64,000 bases of DNA from Agromyces mangrovi (GCF_030296695.1 NZ_AP027737.1:2790001-2854000), one strand, 5' to 3'; positions 52,233 to 62,035 are shown, counted from the first letter of the stretch. Translations and numbers: made by a program. The notes: generated from the letters alone by a model not told the origin.

Positions 52233-53194
52233 GGGCGGTTCTCCTTCGGGATCGCGCGGCGGAGCGCGAAGTAGGCCAGCGCGACGACGACGTCGCCCAG
52301 CGTGCTGAGCAGCCGGGCGAGCAGCGCGATGACGATCGCCTGCGCGGTGGTGGTGTACTGGCTGAGGACGAGGACGATGATCGCCTCGCGCACGCCGAGC
52401 CCGCTGGGCACGAAGAACGCGAGGATGCCGATCGCCCCGGCGAGGACGTAGGCCGCGCCGAAGGGAAGCCACTCGGCCGGGGTCACCTCGGTCACGGTGG
52501 CGGCGAGGATCACGAAGCCGACCGCGTTGAGCAGTCGGGGCAGCAGGAACTCCGCGAGGCTCGCCAACGTCTGCGGTGTGGAGAGGAAGTACTCCTCGGG
52601 CACTTCGGACTTCAGCGCCCGCCGCGCCGCGACGTTGACGACGCGGTGGAAGAACGGCTTCCACATCACGAGCCCGAGGGGCACGAGGGCCAGCAGCGGA
52701 AGCACCAGCGTGATCGGGTTCTCGCCGAAGAGCTCGATGCCGAGCGCGAGCAGCAGGATGAGCACGGAGGGGATGATCGAGGCGAGCTGCAGCAGGACGT
52801 TCTCGTAGACGAACGAGATCACGACCACGGTGCGACTGAGCCCGCGCTTGCCGGCCCAGACGACCTTGTTCACGACCGAGCCGACCTGGCCCGGGATGTA
52901 CTTCAGGAGCCACGACAGCGACTGGACCGCCATCGCCTCGGTGCGCGTGATGCGGCTGCCGTCGAGGCGGCGCAGCAGGCGCCCCCAGAGGAGCCCGGTC
53001 ACGAGCACTGCGGAGGCGAATATGAGGGTTGCGAGCACCCACGTCCAGTCGAAGCCGAGCTCCGCGCTCGCGACGTCGTCCCAGTTCCGCGCGAGCGTCA
53101 CCGCGAAGAAGTAGCCGACCACGGCCACGACCGCGACCGTCAGCAGCCAGCGCAGCGCCTTCCGGAGGCGCCTGCGTGAGCCGTCGGACGCCAT
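52229..53194 (-). CDS. Flippase-like LPG synthase N-terminal-type membrane protein
   Basis: A 321-residue protein with about eight transmembrane helices, of the UPF0104/lysylphosphatidylglycerol synthase flippase-like family, similar to archaeal AglD. Conserved segments are MAVQSLSWLLKYIPGQVGSVV, GFVILAATVTEVTP and FVPSGLGVREAIIVLVLS. There is no synthase domain. Members are often found in polysaccharide loci, with a suggested role in lipid or lipid-linked sugar movement. It overlaps the neighbours by one and four bases. Confidence 0.82.
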   Translation of the reverse strand: MASDGSRRRLRKALRWLLTVAVVAVVGYFFAVTLARNWDDVASAELGFDWTWVLATLIFASAVLVTGLLWGRLLRRLDGSRITRTEAMAVQSLSWLLKYIPGQVGSVVNKVVWAGKRGLSRTVVVISFVYENVLLQLASIIPSVLILLLALGIELFGENPITLVLPLLALVPLGLVMWKPFFHRVVNVAARRALKSEVPEEYFLSTPQTLASLAEFLLPRLLNAVGFVILAATVTEVTPAEWLPFGAAYVLAGAIGILAFFVPSGLGVREAIIVLVLSQYTTTAQAIVIALLARLLSTLGDVVVALAYFALRRAIPKENRP

Positions 53195-54276
53195 CACGCG
53201 AGTTCGTTGAAGCGCCGGAACGTGTCGAGTTCCTTCTTCTGCGAGAAGGGCACCAGTCCCTCGGCGTGCGAGTAGCCGACCGCGATCAGCATGACGACGC
53301 GGTCGGTCGTGCGCAGTCCGAGCGTCTTCTGCATCTTGCGCTCGAGTGGCTCGAAGTCGGGCCAGTTGATCACGCTCGAGCTGAGTCCGAGGGTCTCGAG
53401 GGCGAGCAGGAACGACATCGCGGCGAGTGAGCTGTCGACGTAGATCGCGTGGCGGTCGCGCGGGCTGAAGTAGCTCTCCAGCTTGCCGATGACCACGACG
53501 ATCGAGGGGATGTTGTCCGCGTACCCGGCGGTGCCGAAGGGGATGCGGGACACCGTGCGCACCATATCGGGCTCGTCGAACACGCGGAACTCGTACGGGA
53601 GGCGATTGCAGGCGGTCGGCGCCTGGCGGGCCAGCAGGAGCGCCTTGTCCATCAGCTCGCGGGGAACCGGCCGATCCTCGAACCACCGCACGCTGCGGCG
53701 CTGCATCGCGAGCTCGTGCAGTTGCTCGTAGCTGATGTCCGAGAGCGCCTTCTTCGGGTAGGGCACCTTGCCCGTGAACTCGGCGTCGTGCCCAGCCGCC
53801 CGGAAGCGTGCGAGCGCTGCGGCGACGGTCTCGTCCGAGTGGTCGACCACCGCGAAGTACTCGGTGAGCACGTCGTGCGCCCACTCCATCTCGCTGGGCT
53901 CCATGGTGCCGGGTGCCGTCTGGACCTGGCGGACCGCGTCCTCGTAGAACTCGATGGTCTCGGCGATGTAGTCGCGCGCGAACACGGGTCGCCGCGGGCG
54001 CATCGTCAGCCCCTTCTCGATGCGGTGCACGTTGCGCCGCAGCTCCACGTGGGTCGGCCGGTCGCGGTGCTTGTTGCGGTAGTAGTCGCGCCGTCCGCGG
54101 AGGACCGCCGCCTGCTCGCGGTTGAAGGTGAGGAAGCTCACGACGAAGTAGAGCCAGACGAGGACCCGGGATGCCCCGAAGGTCTCGAGCAGGACCCGGT
54201 TGACGACCTCGTAGGTGCGCCGGATCCACGTGATGGCGAGCAGGTCCTTCGCGATCCGCTTGAGTGTGTTCAGCAC
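53194..54276 (-). CDS. Nitroreductase-family protein with membrane-associating N-terminal extension
   Basis: A 360-residue protein. Residues 1-165 are an extension with a hydrophobic stretch VLVWLYFVVSFLTF and a charged segment (HRDRPTHVELRRNVHRIEKG) not part of the standard fold. Residues 170-355 are a nitroreductase-like FMN domain: QRRSVRWFEDRPVPRELM (flavin phosphate site), ARQAPTACNRLPYEFRVF, and AAMSFLLALETLGLSSSVIN. It lies in an apparent operon with a flippase-like protein and a pyruvyl transferase, overlapping the former by one base. A redox step on a glycopolymer precursor or its lipid carrier is conceivable; nothing in the sequence shows the substrate. Confidence 0.78.
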   Translation of the reverse strand: MLNTLKRIAKDLLAITWIRRTYEVVNRVLLETFGASRVLVWLYFVVSFLTFNREQAAVLRGRRDYYRNKHRDRPTHVELRRNVHRIEKGLTMRPRRPVFARDYIAETIEFYEDAVRQVQTAPGTMEPSEMEWAHDVLTEYFAVVDHSDETVAAALARFRAAGHDAEFTGKVPYPKKALSDISYEQLHELAMQRRSVRWFEDRPVPRELMDKALLLARQAPTACNRLPYEFRVFDEPDMVRTVSRIPFGTAGYADNIPSIVVVIGKLESYFSPRDRHAIYVDSSLAAMSFLLALETLGLSSSVINWPDFEPLERKMQKTLGLRTTDRVVMLIAVGYSHAEGLVPFSQKKELDTFRRFNELA

Positions 54277-54389
54277 CGGGTCTCCGAGATGATGGGGGAA
54301 CGAGTCAGGGCGCGATGCGCCCCGGAAATCCTAGTCGATGGCCGACTGGACGATCGCCGAGTGCACGGGTCGCCCGCCGATCGCCCGGA

Positions 54390-55271
54390 TCAGGCCGTCT
54401 GGTCGCCGCGGCCGCGGGCACGCGAGCGGAGGCCGAGCCCGGTTCGGAGGGCCAGCCGGAGCGGCGCGTGGTACCAGCGGTCGTACACGCTCGCGAGATA
54501 GCGGTAGGCGCTGGCGTGGTGGGCCCGGTCCATGCGCCGGGCCACGAGCGAGGTCGAGCGGGCACCGAAGTGGAGCACCGTGGCATCCGGGACGTAGATG
54601 CTGCGCCAGCCGGCGTCCGCGAGCCGCTGCCCGAGGTCGACGTCCTCGAAGTACATGAAGTAGTCGTGGTCGAACCCGCCGACCTCGTCGTACGCGGAGC
54701 GACGCAGCAACAGGCACGCGCCCGAGAGCCAGTCGGTCGCGCGCCGCTCCGTGCCGTGGTCGTCTTCGGCACGGTACGCCCGGGTCCATGGGTTGCCCGG
54801 CGCGATCCTGCCCAGGAGCGCGTGGCCCACGCCGGTGCCGACGCGCGGGAATCGACGTGCCGACGGATAGACGGCGCCGTGCTCGTCGACGATGCGTGGG
54901 CCGAATGCCGCACCCTCCCGCACGGCGTCAGCGGCATCGAGGAGGGACCGGATCGCGCCGTCGGTGAATTCGACGTCCGGGTTCGCGATCACGATGAACT
55001 CCGGGTGCGAACGGAGCGCCGCGACCCCGGCATCCGCTCCCGCTCCGTACCCGAGGTTCTCGTCGAGGGCCACGAAGGTCGCGCCCGCGGCTCGCGCTCG
55101 CCCTGCGGAGAGGTCTCGGTCGGTGGAGGCGTTGTCGACGACCACGACCTCCGCGGTCACGCCGTCCAGTGCAGCGGGAAGGGTTCGGAAGAACCCCTCG
55201 AGTGCATCCTCCGAGTGGTACGCGACCGTGACGACGGCGACGGTCGGGCCGGCGGTGTCAGCGCTCGACAT
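54390..55271 (-). CDS. GT2 glycosyltransferase
   Basis: A 293-residue GT-A enzyme of the WbbL/RfbF kind. VAVVTVAYHSEDALEGFFR, VVVDNASTDRD, NLGYGAGADAGVAAL, IVIANPDVEF and GACLLLRRSAYDEVGGFD follow in the order of rhamnosyltransferases, with FMYFEDVDLGQRLADAGW containing the catalytic acid pair. The ATG at 55271 is preferred over an upstream GTG because the serine-rich start is typical, and it overlaps the Wzt gene by 14 bases. About 110 bases separate it from the nitroreductase gene, with no further gene seen. Confidence 0.87.
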   Translation of the reverse strand: MSSADTAGPTVAVVTVAYHSEDALEGFFRTLPAALDGVTAEVVVVDNASTDRDLSAGRARAAGATFVALDENLGYGAGADAGVAALRSHPEFIVIANPDVEFTDGAIRSLLDAADAVREGAAFGPRIVDEHGAVYPSARRFPRVGTGVGHALLGRIAPGNPWTRAYRAEDDHGTERRATDWLSGACLLLRRSAYDEVGGFDHDYFMYFEDVDLGQRLADAGWRSIYVPDATVLHFGARSTSLVARRMDRAHHASAYRYLASVYDRWYHAPLRLALRTGLGLRSRARGRGDQTA

Positions 55272-56481
55272 CGTCCGAGAACGTCGCTTCCGCGTGCACG
55301 ACACCGGTGAGGCGCTCGTCGTACGGCACCGTGAAGGATGCGGCCTGGGCGACGTCGAACAGGTGCACGCCCGCGCTCGTCATGAGCGACGCGTGGATGA
55401 AGTAGCGGCCGCCGGCGAACGGGCTGTCCTTGACGATGAACTCGACGGTCCGCTCGTCGCGCAGAGGCCCGAGCCGATCGGCGAGCCGGGCGGATGTGGT
55501 GCCCCAGATGGCCGGCCCGAGCGGCGTCGCCACCTGGATCGCGCAGACCCAGTCGTCGAGTCCGGTCGGATGCTCCATGGTGACGGCGATCCGAAGGTCG
55601 TCACCGGGCGCGACGGGGTCGCCCGGCTCGCGTCCGACGGCGTGCACGACCGTCTCGACGATGCTCCCCGTCGGAGCGGGTTCGACGTCGGCCTCGGACT
55701 CCTCGGCGACGCGCGCCTCCTCCAGCAGGTCGCGGAAGCGCTCGACCGCGGTGGTCGTCGCACCGTCATGCACGACGCGTCCGTGGTGGAGCAGTACGGC
55801 GCGGTCGCAGAGCTCGGTGACCTGGTTGAGATTGTGCGTGACGAGCACGATCGTCCGGCCCTCGGCCTGGAATTGGCGGATCTTGTCGAGGCACTTGCGT
55901 TGGAACGCCTCGTCGCCGACCGCGAGCACCTCGTCGACGAGCAGCAGGTCCGGGTCGGTGTGCACGGCGACAGCGAAGGCGAGTCGCACGTACATGCCGG
56001 ACGAGTAGAACTTCACCTGCGTGTCGATGAAGTCGCCGATGCCGGAGAACCGCAGGATCTCGTCGAACCGCGCGGTGGTCTCCTCCTGGCTGAGGCCGAG
56101 GATGGAGGCGTTGAGGAAGACGTTCTCGCGACCGGTGAGGTCGGGATGGAAGCCGGCGCCGAGCTCGAGCAGTGCCGCGATGCGCCCCCGGCGGGCGACC
56201 GAGCCCGCCGTCGGGTCGATGATGCCGCCGATCACCTTCAGCAGCGTCGACTTCCCCGAGCCGTTGTGGCCGATCAGGCCGATGGTGGTGCCGGCTCGCA
56301 GGTCGATGGACACGTCGCGCAGGGCCCAGAACTCCTCGCGATGCCGACGACCGGCCCGCCCGAAGGTGACCAGCCGCTCCTTGAGCGAGTTGTCCTTGCG
56401 GATGACGAATCGCTTGCTGACGTCGGAGACGTGCACGATCGTCGGGCGTTCTGCTGCCGGGGTCAGGTCTGGAGTCGTCAT
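55258..56481 (-). CDS. wzt: Polysaccharide ABC exporter ATPase (Wzt) with C-terminal sugar-binding-type domain
   Basis: A 407-residue protein. The ABC domain (residues 15-250) has IGLIGHNGSGKSTLLKVI, signature FYSSGMYVRLAFAVAV and Walker B LLLVDEVLAVGDEAF; LELGAGFHPDLTGREN marks the Wzt/TagH family. Residues 280-407 form a beta-rich Wzt_C-like domain, which in other bacteria recognises the end of the polysaccharide to be exported. It starts six bases after wzm. Together they should move lipid-linked glycan across the membrane. Confidence 0.93.
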   Translation of the reverse strand: MTTPDLTPAAERPTIVHVSDVSKRFVIRKDNSLKERLVTFGRAGRRHREEFWALRDVSIDLRAGTTIGLIGHNGSGKSTLLKVIGGIIDPTAGSVARRGRIAALLELGAGFHPDLTGRENVFLNASILGLSQEETTARFDEILRFSGIGDFIDTQVKFYSSGMYVRLAFAVAVHTDPDLLLVDEVLAVGDEAFQRKCLDKIRQFQAEGRTIVLVTHNLNQVTELCDRAVLLHHGRVVHDGATTTAVERFRDLLEEARVAEESEADVEPAPTGSIVETVVHAVGREPGDPVAPGDDLRIAVTMEHPTGLDDWVCAIQVATPLGPAIWGTTSARLADRLGPLRDERTVEFIVKDSPFAGGRYFIHASLMTSAGVHLFDVAQAASFTVPYDERLTGVVHAEATFSDDVER

Positions 56482-56487
56482 GTGCGG

Positions 56488-57380
56488 TCAGAGCTCCTGC
56501 GCGAAGTTGCCCTGCAGGCGTGCGAACACACGCTGGAAGACCACGATGAGTGCGACGCTCACACCGATGGTCAGCCACAGTCGCAGCATGAGGTCGTCCG
56601 GGTACGGGGCGCCGCTCTCGGCGCCGCCGACCCAGAACGCCTTCTGGAAGCCGAGCACCGCGAGCGTGACCGGGTTGCTGGTGTAGACGTCGAGTGCGAT
56701 CCCGGCGCCGAGGGCATCGCGAGCCATCTCCCAGGAGTACACGATCGGCGAGGCCCAGAGCAGGATGAGCAGCAGCACCTCGACGAGGTACTGGAGGTCG
56801 CGGAGGTAGACGTTCGTCGCTGCGAGGAGGAGTCCGAGCGCGGTGCCGAAACAGATGAGCAGGAGCGCTGCCGGGATGAAGTAGACGAGGTCGGCGGTGA
56901 GCGGGGGCTTCCGAGCACGATCGTCGCGACGGTGAGGATGACCAGCTGGATGCCGAAGTTGAACAGCGCCGAGCCGACGCTCGCGAGGGGGAAGATCTCC
57001 CGGGGAAGGTAGACCTTCTTCACCAGCCCGCTGTTGGAAACGATCGACGAGGTGCCGCCGGAGACGATCTCGCTGAACAGGCCGTACGCAGTGAGCCCGG
57101 TGAACACGTAGATCGCGAACTCCGGAATGTTGCGCTCGGCGCCGAGGAATCGGCCGATCACGATGTAGTAGATGAGCAACTGCGTCAGCGGGCGGACCAG
57201 CGTCCACACGACACCGAGCGCGCTGTCCTTGTAGCGTGCCTTGAGGTCGCGGCGAACCAGCAGGCCCAGCAGGTCGCGGCGGTGCAGGATCTCGCGGAGC
57301 GAGCGTGCCGGGGTGGAGTTTCGGGCGACTTCCACCATGGGTTCGCGCGCAAGGCGTGCGTAGCGTTCCTGCGCGCTCAT
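56488..57380 (-). CDS. wzm: Polysaccharide ABC exporter permease (Wzm; one apparent frameshift)
   Basis: An ABC-2 permease of about 297 residues with six transmembrane helices. DLLGLLVRRDLKARYKDSAL near the N-terminus and VWTLVRPLTQLLIYYIVIG are typical, and NVYLRDLQYLVEVLLLILLW and SNPVTLAVLGFQKAFW lie in the second half. The halves are in different frames; one added base in the run at 56903-56907 joins VLGSPPLTADLVYFIPAAL. It begins with ATG 57380 preceded by AGGATTGAC; a TATACT lies further upstream. Confidence 0.9.
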
Positions 57381-57541
57381 CTGTCTGTGTCAATCCTCCG
57401 GTCGGGCGTCAACAGTATAGAGCGCGCGTGATGCGGGTCCGGTCGCGTGGTCGCGACCGCCACGCCCGGCGCCGTGTCCTCCGGGGAACGCGCGTCCCGC
57501 ACAACTAGCATGACGTGCGACACCGAGTCGGAGGGGGCCGA

Positions 57542-59628
57542 GTGCAGCAGGCGGTGCCGGGACGACGCGGATTCCTGACGCGGGCGAGGGTCGCGCTCGT
57601 GGCAGCGCTGTCCCTCGTGCTCATCGGTTCGACGCTCTCCCTCGCCGCCGGCCCTGCGGAGGCCGCCGACGCCGCCGACTTCGACGCCGGGCACATCGTC
57701 AGCGACGCCGTGTTCTACGACGCCTACTCGCTGGACGCGGCGGCCGTCCAGCGGTTCCTCGAGGCCCGGGTGCCCACCTGCCGGGCGACGACCGGTCCCG
57801 ACTGCCTCAAGGACTACCGGGCGTCGACGCCGACGCGGGAGGCGGAGGCGGGCCGCTGCGAGCGCTACGCCGGCCGCAGCTCCGAGTCCGCCGCGGAGAT
57901 CATCGTCCGCGTGGCCCGGGTGTGCGGCGTCAGCCCCAAGGCGCTGATCGTGTTGATCGAGAAGGAGCAGAGCCTGGTCACCGCCACTGCTCCCAGCTCG
58001 CGGCAGTATCGCAGCGCGACCGGCTACGGCTGCCCGGACACCGCCGACTGCGACAGCCGCTACTACGGCTTCTTCAATCAGGTCTACTCGGCCGCACTGC
58101 AGTTCAAGCGGTACGCCGCGGCGCCGTCGGGCCGCGCCTACGTCGCGGGTCGCAACAACGCGATCCTCTACCATCCGAATTCCGGGTGCGGCACGAAGAC
58201 CGTGTACATCCGGAACCAGGCGACCGCCGGGCTGTACCTCTACACGCCGTACACGCCGAACCGCGCCGCCCTCACGAACCTCTACGGTGCGGGCGACTCA
58301 TGCTCCAGCTACGGGAATCGCAACTTCTGGCGCATCTTCTCCGATTGGTTCGGCTCGCCGACCGGCGGGGCGTCGCCGGAGGGGAGATCACCTCGGCTCG
58401 AACCGGGTATCGCAGTATCAAGGTCACCGGCTGGGCGACCGACGTCGACACGACGGACCCGATCCGGGTGCACGTCTACGTCGACGGGAAGGGCCGCGCG
58501 AGCGTCGCGGCGGACGACGAGGAGTCGGGCTCCACCCGCTCGCGCGGGTTCTCGGTCGTCGTCGGCGACCTCGACCCGGGGGACCATCGCGTCTGCGTCT
58601 GGGCGATCGACGTCGGCGTGGGCAAGAACGTGCGCCTCGGCTGCCGGACGCTCGCGGTCAAGTCGGGCTCCCCGGGCGGATACATCGATGAGATCTCCGG
58701 CGCACCCGGTGCCATCGAGTTCCGGGGGTGGGCGATCGACCCGGACACCCCGGATCCGATCCGGGTGCATGTCTACGTCGACGGCAAGGGCCGTGCATCG
58801 CTGCTCGCGAACGAGACGAAGCCCGGGTTCGACGATGCCAAGCCCGGCTACGGCGACGACCACGCGTTCTCCGGGCGGATCGAGGACATCGGTCCGGGCA
58901 CGCATCAGGTCTGCTTCTACGCGATCGACGTCGGCCCGGGATCCAACCGGAAGTTCGCCTGTCGCACCGTCACCATGCCCTCCGGATCTCCTGTCGGCGA
59001 GATCACGGCGAGTGGTTCCCTGAGCATCGGCGTCATCGAGGTCGCGGGCTGGGCAGTCGACCCCGACACCGTCGATCCGATCCGCGTCCACATCTACGTG
59101 GACGGTCGGGGCGCGGCCTCGGTCTCCGCGGATCAGGACGTCGACGGTGCGCTGCTCCCGGCCGGGTACGGCACGGCCCACGGCTTCAGCGCGTCACTCG
59201 CGGGGTATGCGCCCGGAGTCCACCGGGTCTGCGCGTATGCGATCGACGTCGGTGCGGGAAGCAATCGCCGAATCGGCTGCGAGGACGTCCAGATGCCGAC
59301 GGGATCCCCCACCGGATTCATCGACGAGATGAGTGCGACTGGCACGAGCGGGGAACTGATGGTGCGAGGTTGGGCGTTCGACCCCGACACGATCGACCCG
59401 ATCCGGGTCCACATCTACGTCGACGGGCGCGGCGCCACCTCAATCGAGGCGAGTCTCGAGAAGCCGGGCTTGTCAGACGTGTACCCGGGCATTGGAGATC
59501 TCCACGGCTACCGCACCGTGCTGACCGGACTTGCTCCCGGTGAGCACGAGATCTGCGTCTTCGCCATCGACCGGGTCGATCCAGGCTCGAACACGCTGGT
59601 CGGGTGTCGTATCAGGACGGTTCCATGA
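57542..59628 (+). CDS. Secreted lysozyme-like protein with four beta repeats (one apparent frameshift)
   Basis: About 695 residues. A signal peptide (residues 1-42, ending ASA-like at PAEAADAAD) is followed by a Cys-rich domain (residues 45-275) with ALIVLIEKEQSLVT around Glu140-Glu142, ATGYGCPDTADC and YYGFFNQVYSAA, a pattern like lytic transglycosylases or glucosaminidases; peptidoglycan hydrolysis is inference. Four repeats of about 99-107 residues then follow, each with GWA-D-DT-DPIRVH-YVDG and VC-YAIDVG. Their GWA codons begin at 58429, 58726, 59047 and 59368. The break at 58381-58384 (GGGGAG) needs one G to join the domains. GTG 57542 follows GGAGGG, better than GTG 57515. Confidence 0.8.
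58384..59625 (+). repeat. Four tandem protein-coding repeats of about 300-320 bases
   Basis: Each repeat encodes the pattern GW-x-x-DPDT-x-DPIRVH-x-YVDG-x-G, a glycine-rich turn, then GxHxVCxYAIDVGxGSN and a C-terminal GC. Spacing of the GWA codons is 297, 321 and 321 bases. The first copy is most divergent (DVDTTDP), and the fourth ends the protein. Confidence 0.85.
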
Positions 59629-59629
59629 A

Positions 59630-59645
59630 GCCGTCGAGAGACGGC
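59630..59645. terminator. GCCGTC-GAGA-GACGGC hairpin between convergent genes
   Basis: A six-base stem capped by a GAGA (GNRA-type) loop fills the 18-base gap between the lysozyme-like gene and the opposing glycosyltransferase gene. It is placed to end transcription from both sides. Confidence 0.55.
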
Positions 59646-59646
59646 G

Positions 59647-60924
59647 TCAGCGACCGAAGACCCGACGAATCGCCCGCAGCGAGACGCCGTAGGCGCGCTG
59701 CACGGTGCGGTAGGCGGGGTACGAGCGAGCCGACGTGATCGCGTCGATCCTGGCGCGGGTTCGTGCTGCTTCGGCGCGGACATCGTCGAGTTCGCCACGC
59801 AGTCGGTTGCGCTCGGTACCCACTGCCCGCGCATCGGCGAGGAACGCGTCGCGCTCGCGCTCCGCCCGGAGCAGGTCGGACTGCAGGCCCGCCGCCCACG
59901 CGAGCAGGGCGGACGGACGGCCGGTTCCACGTTCGGCGGTCGTGCGGAGCGCGTCCAGCGCGGGTGCGACGTCCTGCGCGCGCTGCGCGTAGGAATGGCG
60001 CGCGCGCACCACTTCGCGCAGTGCGGCCGCCAGCTCGGATGCATCCGACCCGCCCGCCGCCTCGAGCGCCGACTCGAGCGAGGAGGCGTCGCCGTACACC
60101 GGCACCGCGTCGAGTCCGAGCTCGTCGAGGCCCGTGCGCGTGTTCGTGACGGGGAGCGCCCCCGCGGCGATCGACTCGAACAGCCGGCTGTTGTGGTTGC
60201 CGTACGCCTTCGCGGGCGGGATGACGTCGTCGAGCACGACCGCCGACGCGGCATAGGCGGACGGCAGCGCGAAGAAGTCGAGGATGCCGGCGTGCTCGGC
60301 GTGCCGGGGCAGTGGCAGGTGCTCGCCGTTCGCGCCGAACCAGGTCACCGACCTCGAGTCGGGGAGCCCGTCGATGGCATCCGCGATCTCCCGTTCGGCA
60401 CCCCAGAAGTTCACCGTGGTCATCGCCGCGAAGTGCTCGGCCGGATCGGCGACCGGAGCGAAGAGCTCGAGGTCGGCGGCGATCGGAACGACCTCGACCG
60501 GGCGGCCGGTCCGCGTCGAGAGCGCCTCGGCGGAGGCCGAGGACGACGCCCATATGCCGTCGAACACGTCGAGGTAGGGCAGTTCGAGCCAGCGATCGGT
60601 CCAGTTGCGCACCCACGCGACCACGGCCGTGTGCTCGCCGACGAGCCCGGGAACGAACGACTCCACCATCACGATCGCGATGTCGACCTGCGGCATGGCG
60701 TCGCACCAGCGCTCGGCCGGCCAGAGGCGAACGCCCCAACCGTCGCGCTGGAGGTACTTCGCGAGGCCCAGCGCGACGTACAGGTCGCCCTTGCCCTCGT
60801 CGAGGTCGTCGGTCGACACGCAGAACGCGATCGTCCCGCGGGGGCCGTCGGCATACGCGCCGGCCGCGAGGCTGCGATACAGCTCGGCCTGCGTGGAGTT
60901 GGTGGGGAGGTCTGTGGGGGTCAC
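59647..60924 (-). CDS. Glycosyltransferase with C-terminal coiled-coil tail
   Basis: A 425-residue GT-B-like protein. IAFCVSTDDLDEGKGDLYVA and YLQRDGWGVRLWPAERW open an unusual acceptor domain; ASSSASAEALSTRTGRPVEV and VVPIAADLELFAP match CgeB/GT4-like enzymes; GNHNSRLFESIAAGALPVTN is the donor-site Glu segment. Residues 335-425 are a coiled coil (ERERDAFLADARAVGTERN region) ending in a basic tail YRTVQRAYGVSLRAIRRVF, like the separate small protein at 40800. The GTG at 60924 lies 142 bases from a divergent GT2 gene. Confidence 0.8.
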   Translation of the reverse strand: MTPTDLPTNSTQAELYRSLAAGAYADGPRGTIAFCVSTDDLDEGKGDLYVALGLAKYLQRDGWGVRLWPAERWCDAMPQVDIAIVMVESFVPGLVGEHTAVVAWVRNWTDRWLELPYLDVFDGIWASSSASAEALSTRTGRPVEVVPIAADLELFAPVADPAEHFAAMTTVNFWGAEREIADAIDGLPDSRSVTWFGANGEHLPLPRHAEHAGILDFFALPSAYAASAVVLDDVIPPAKAYGNHNSRLFESIAAGALPVTNTRTGLDELGLDAVPVYGDASSLESALEAAGGSDASELAAALREVVRARHSYAQRAQDVAPALDALRTTAERGTGRPSALLAWAAGLQSDLLRAERERDAFLADARAVGTERNRLRGELDDVRAEAARTRARIDAITSARSYPAYRTVQRAYGVSLRAIRRVFGR

Positions 60925-61054
60925 ATCGGGTGCTTCCTGCGGGGGACGAGCGGTGCGCGGCGTCGTCGCCCCTGCCCGCTCGGCGAGTCGTCAGCAAAGA
61001 TCTTGGCATACGGCCGCTGATCGGGCCCCCGTCCGCCCACAGGGTGCGCGTTGC

Positions 61055-61060
61055 TAGACT
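61055..61060 (+). promoter_or_regulatory. -10 TAGACT for the GT2 gene at 61067
   Basis: The hexamer is exactly 6 bases before the GTG at 61067, a leaderless-type start. Confidence 0.55.
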
Positions 61061-61066
61061 CCGCCT

Positions 61067-62035
61067 GTGCCCAGCGTCTCCGTCGCCCTCTGCACGCGCA
61101 ACGGGGCTCCATACGTGCGGTCGCAGCTCGACTCGATGCTGGCGCAGTCGGTGGCCCAGCACGAGTGGATCGTCTCCGACGACGACTCGCGGGACGCCAC
61201 GATCGAGGTCGTCTCCGGCGTCGCCGATGCCGCAGGGCAGCCCGTCCGCATCCTCCGCAACGACCCGCCGCTCGGCGTCACGGCGAACTTCGAGCAGGCG
61301 CTCGCCGCGACGACGGGGGAGCTCATCGCGCTGAGCGACCAGGACGACGTGTGGCATCCGGAGAAGCTCGCGCGCATGGTGGCCGAGTTCGAGGCGCGTC
61401 CCGGCCTGCTGCTCCTCGCGAGCGATGCGCGCCTGGTCGACGGCGAGGGTGAGCCGACGGGGGAGCTGCTGCTCGACACGCTGTACGTGAGCGCGGGCGA
61501 GCGCGCCCGCATCCACGACGGGGACGCGTGGGGCGTGCAGCTGCGCCGCAACGTGTTGACGGGCGCGACGATGCTGCTCCGCCGCGAGCTGCTCGAGCTC
61601 GCGCGGCCGTTCCCCGCCTCGTGGGTGCATGACGAGTGGCTCGCGACGATCGCCGCGGCGACAGGCGAGGTCGACGTGCTCGAGGAGCCGCTGATCGACT
61701 ACCGGCAGCACGGCGGCAACCAGATCGGCGCCGAGTCGCTGGGCTGGGCGGGGCGGATGCGACGCCTGCGCGAGCCGCGCGACGCGAGGAACGCGCGCCT
61801 GCTCGCCCGTGCCGAGGCGCTCGCCGAGCGGCTGCCCGAGCTGCCGGGCATCGCCCCCGATCGGGTCGCCGCAGCAGCCGACAAGCTCGCGCACGAGCGG
61901 GTGCGCTCCGCGCTCCCCGAGGCCCGGTGGCGCCGCGTCGGGCCGGTCCTCCGCGAGTGGCGCACGGGACGGTACGGGCGGTTCGGCCTGGGTGCGCAGG
62001 ACATCCTGCGCGACCTGGTGCAGCCGGTCGGCTGA
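61067..62035 (+). CDS. GT2 glycosyltransferase
   Basis: A 322-residue GT-A enzyme. VSVALCTRNGAPYVRSQL is the nucleotide-binding start, VSDDDSRDAT and NFEQALAATTGELIALSDQD the metal site, and TGATMLLRRELLELA with WVHDEWLATIAAATGEV the acceptor and catalytic region. It resembles rhamnosyltransferases and alpha-glycosyltransferases with a DQDD motif. The GTG is set by a -10 exactly six bases away. It ends 160 bases before the HAD gene. Confidence 0.87.
   Translation: MPSVSVALCTRNGAPYVRSQLDSMLAQSVAQHEWIVSDDDSRDATIEVVSGVADAAGQPVRILRNDPPLGVTANFEQALAATTGELIALSDQDDVWHPEKLARMVAEFEARPGLLLLASDARLVDGEGEPTGELLLDTLYVSAGERARIHDGDAWGVQLRRNVLTGATMLLRRELLELARPFPASWVHDEWLATIAAATGEVDVLEEPLIDYRQHGGNQIGAESLGWAGRMRRLREPRDARNARLLARAEALAERLPELPGIAPDRVAAAADKLAHERVRSALPEARWRRVGPVLREWRTGRYGRFGLGAQDILRDLVQPVG

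Noticed and set aside
57506..57517. TAGCAT followed by GTG 57515 as a leaderless start of the lysozyme-like gene
   Set aside because: Only three bases separate the hexamer from this GTG, too short, whereas GTG 57542 has a GGAGGG ribosome site at normal distance and gives a clean signal peptide.
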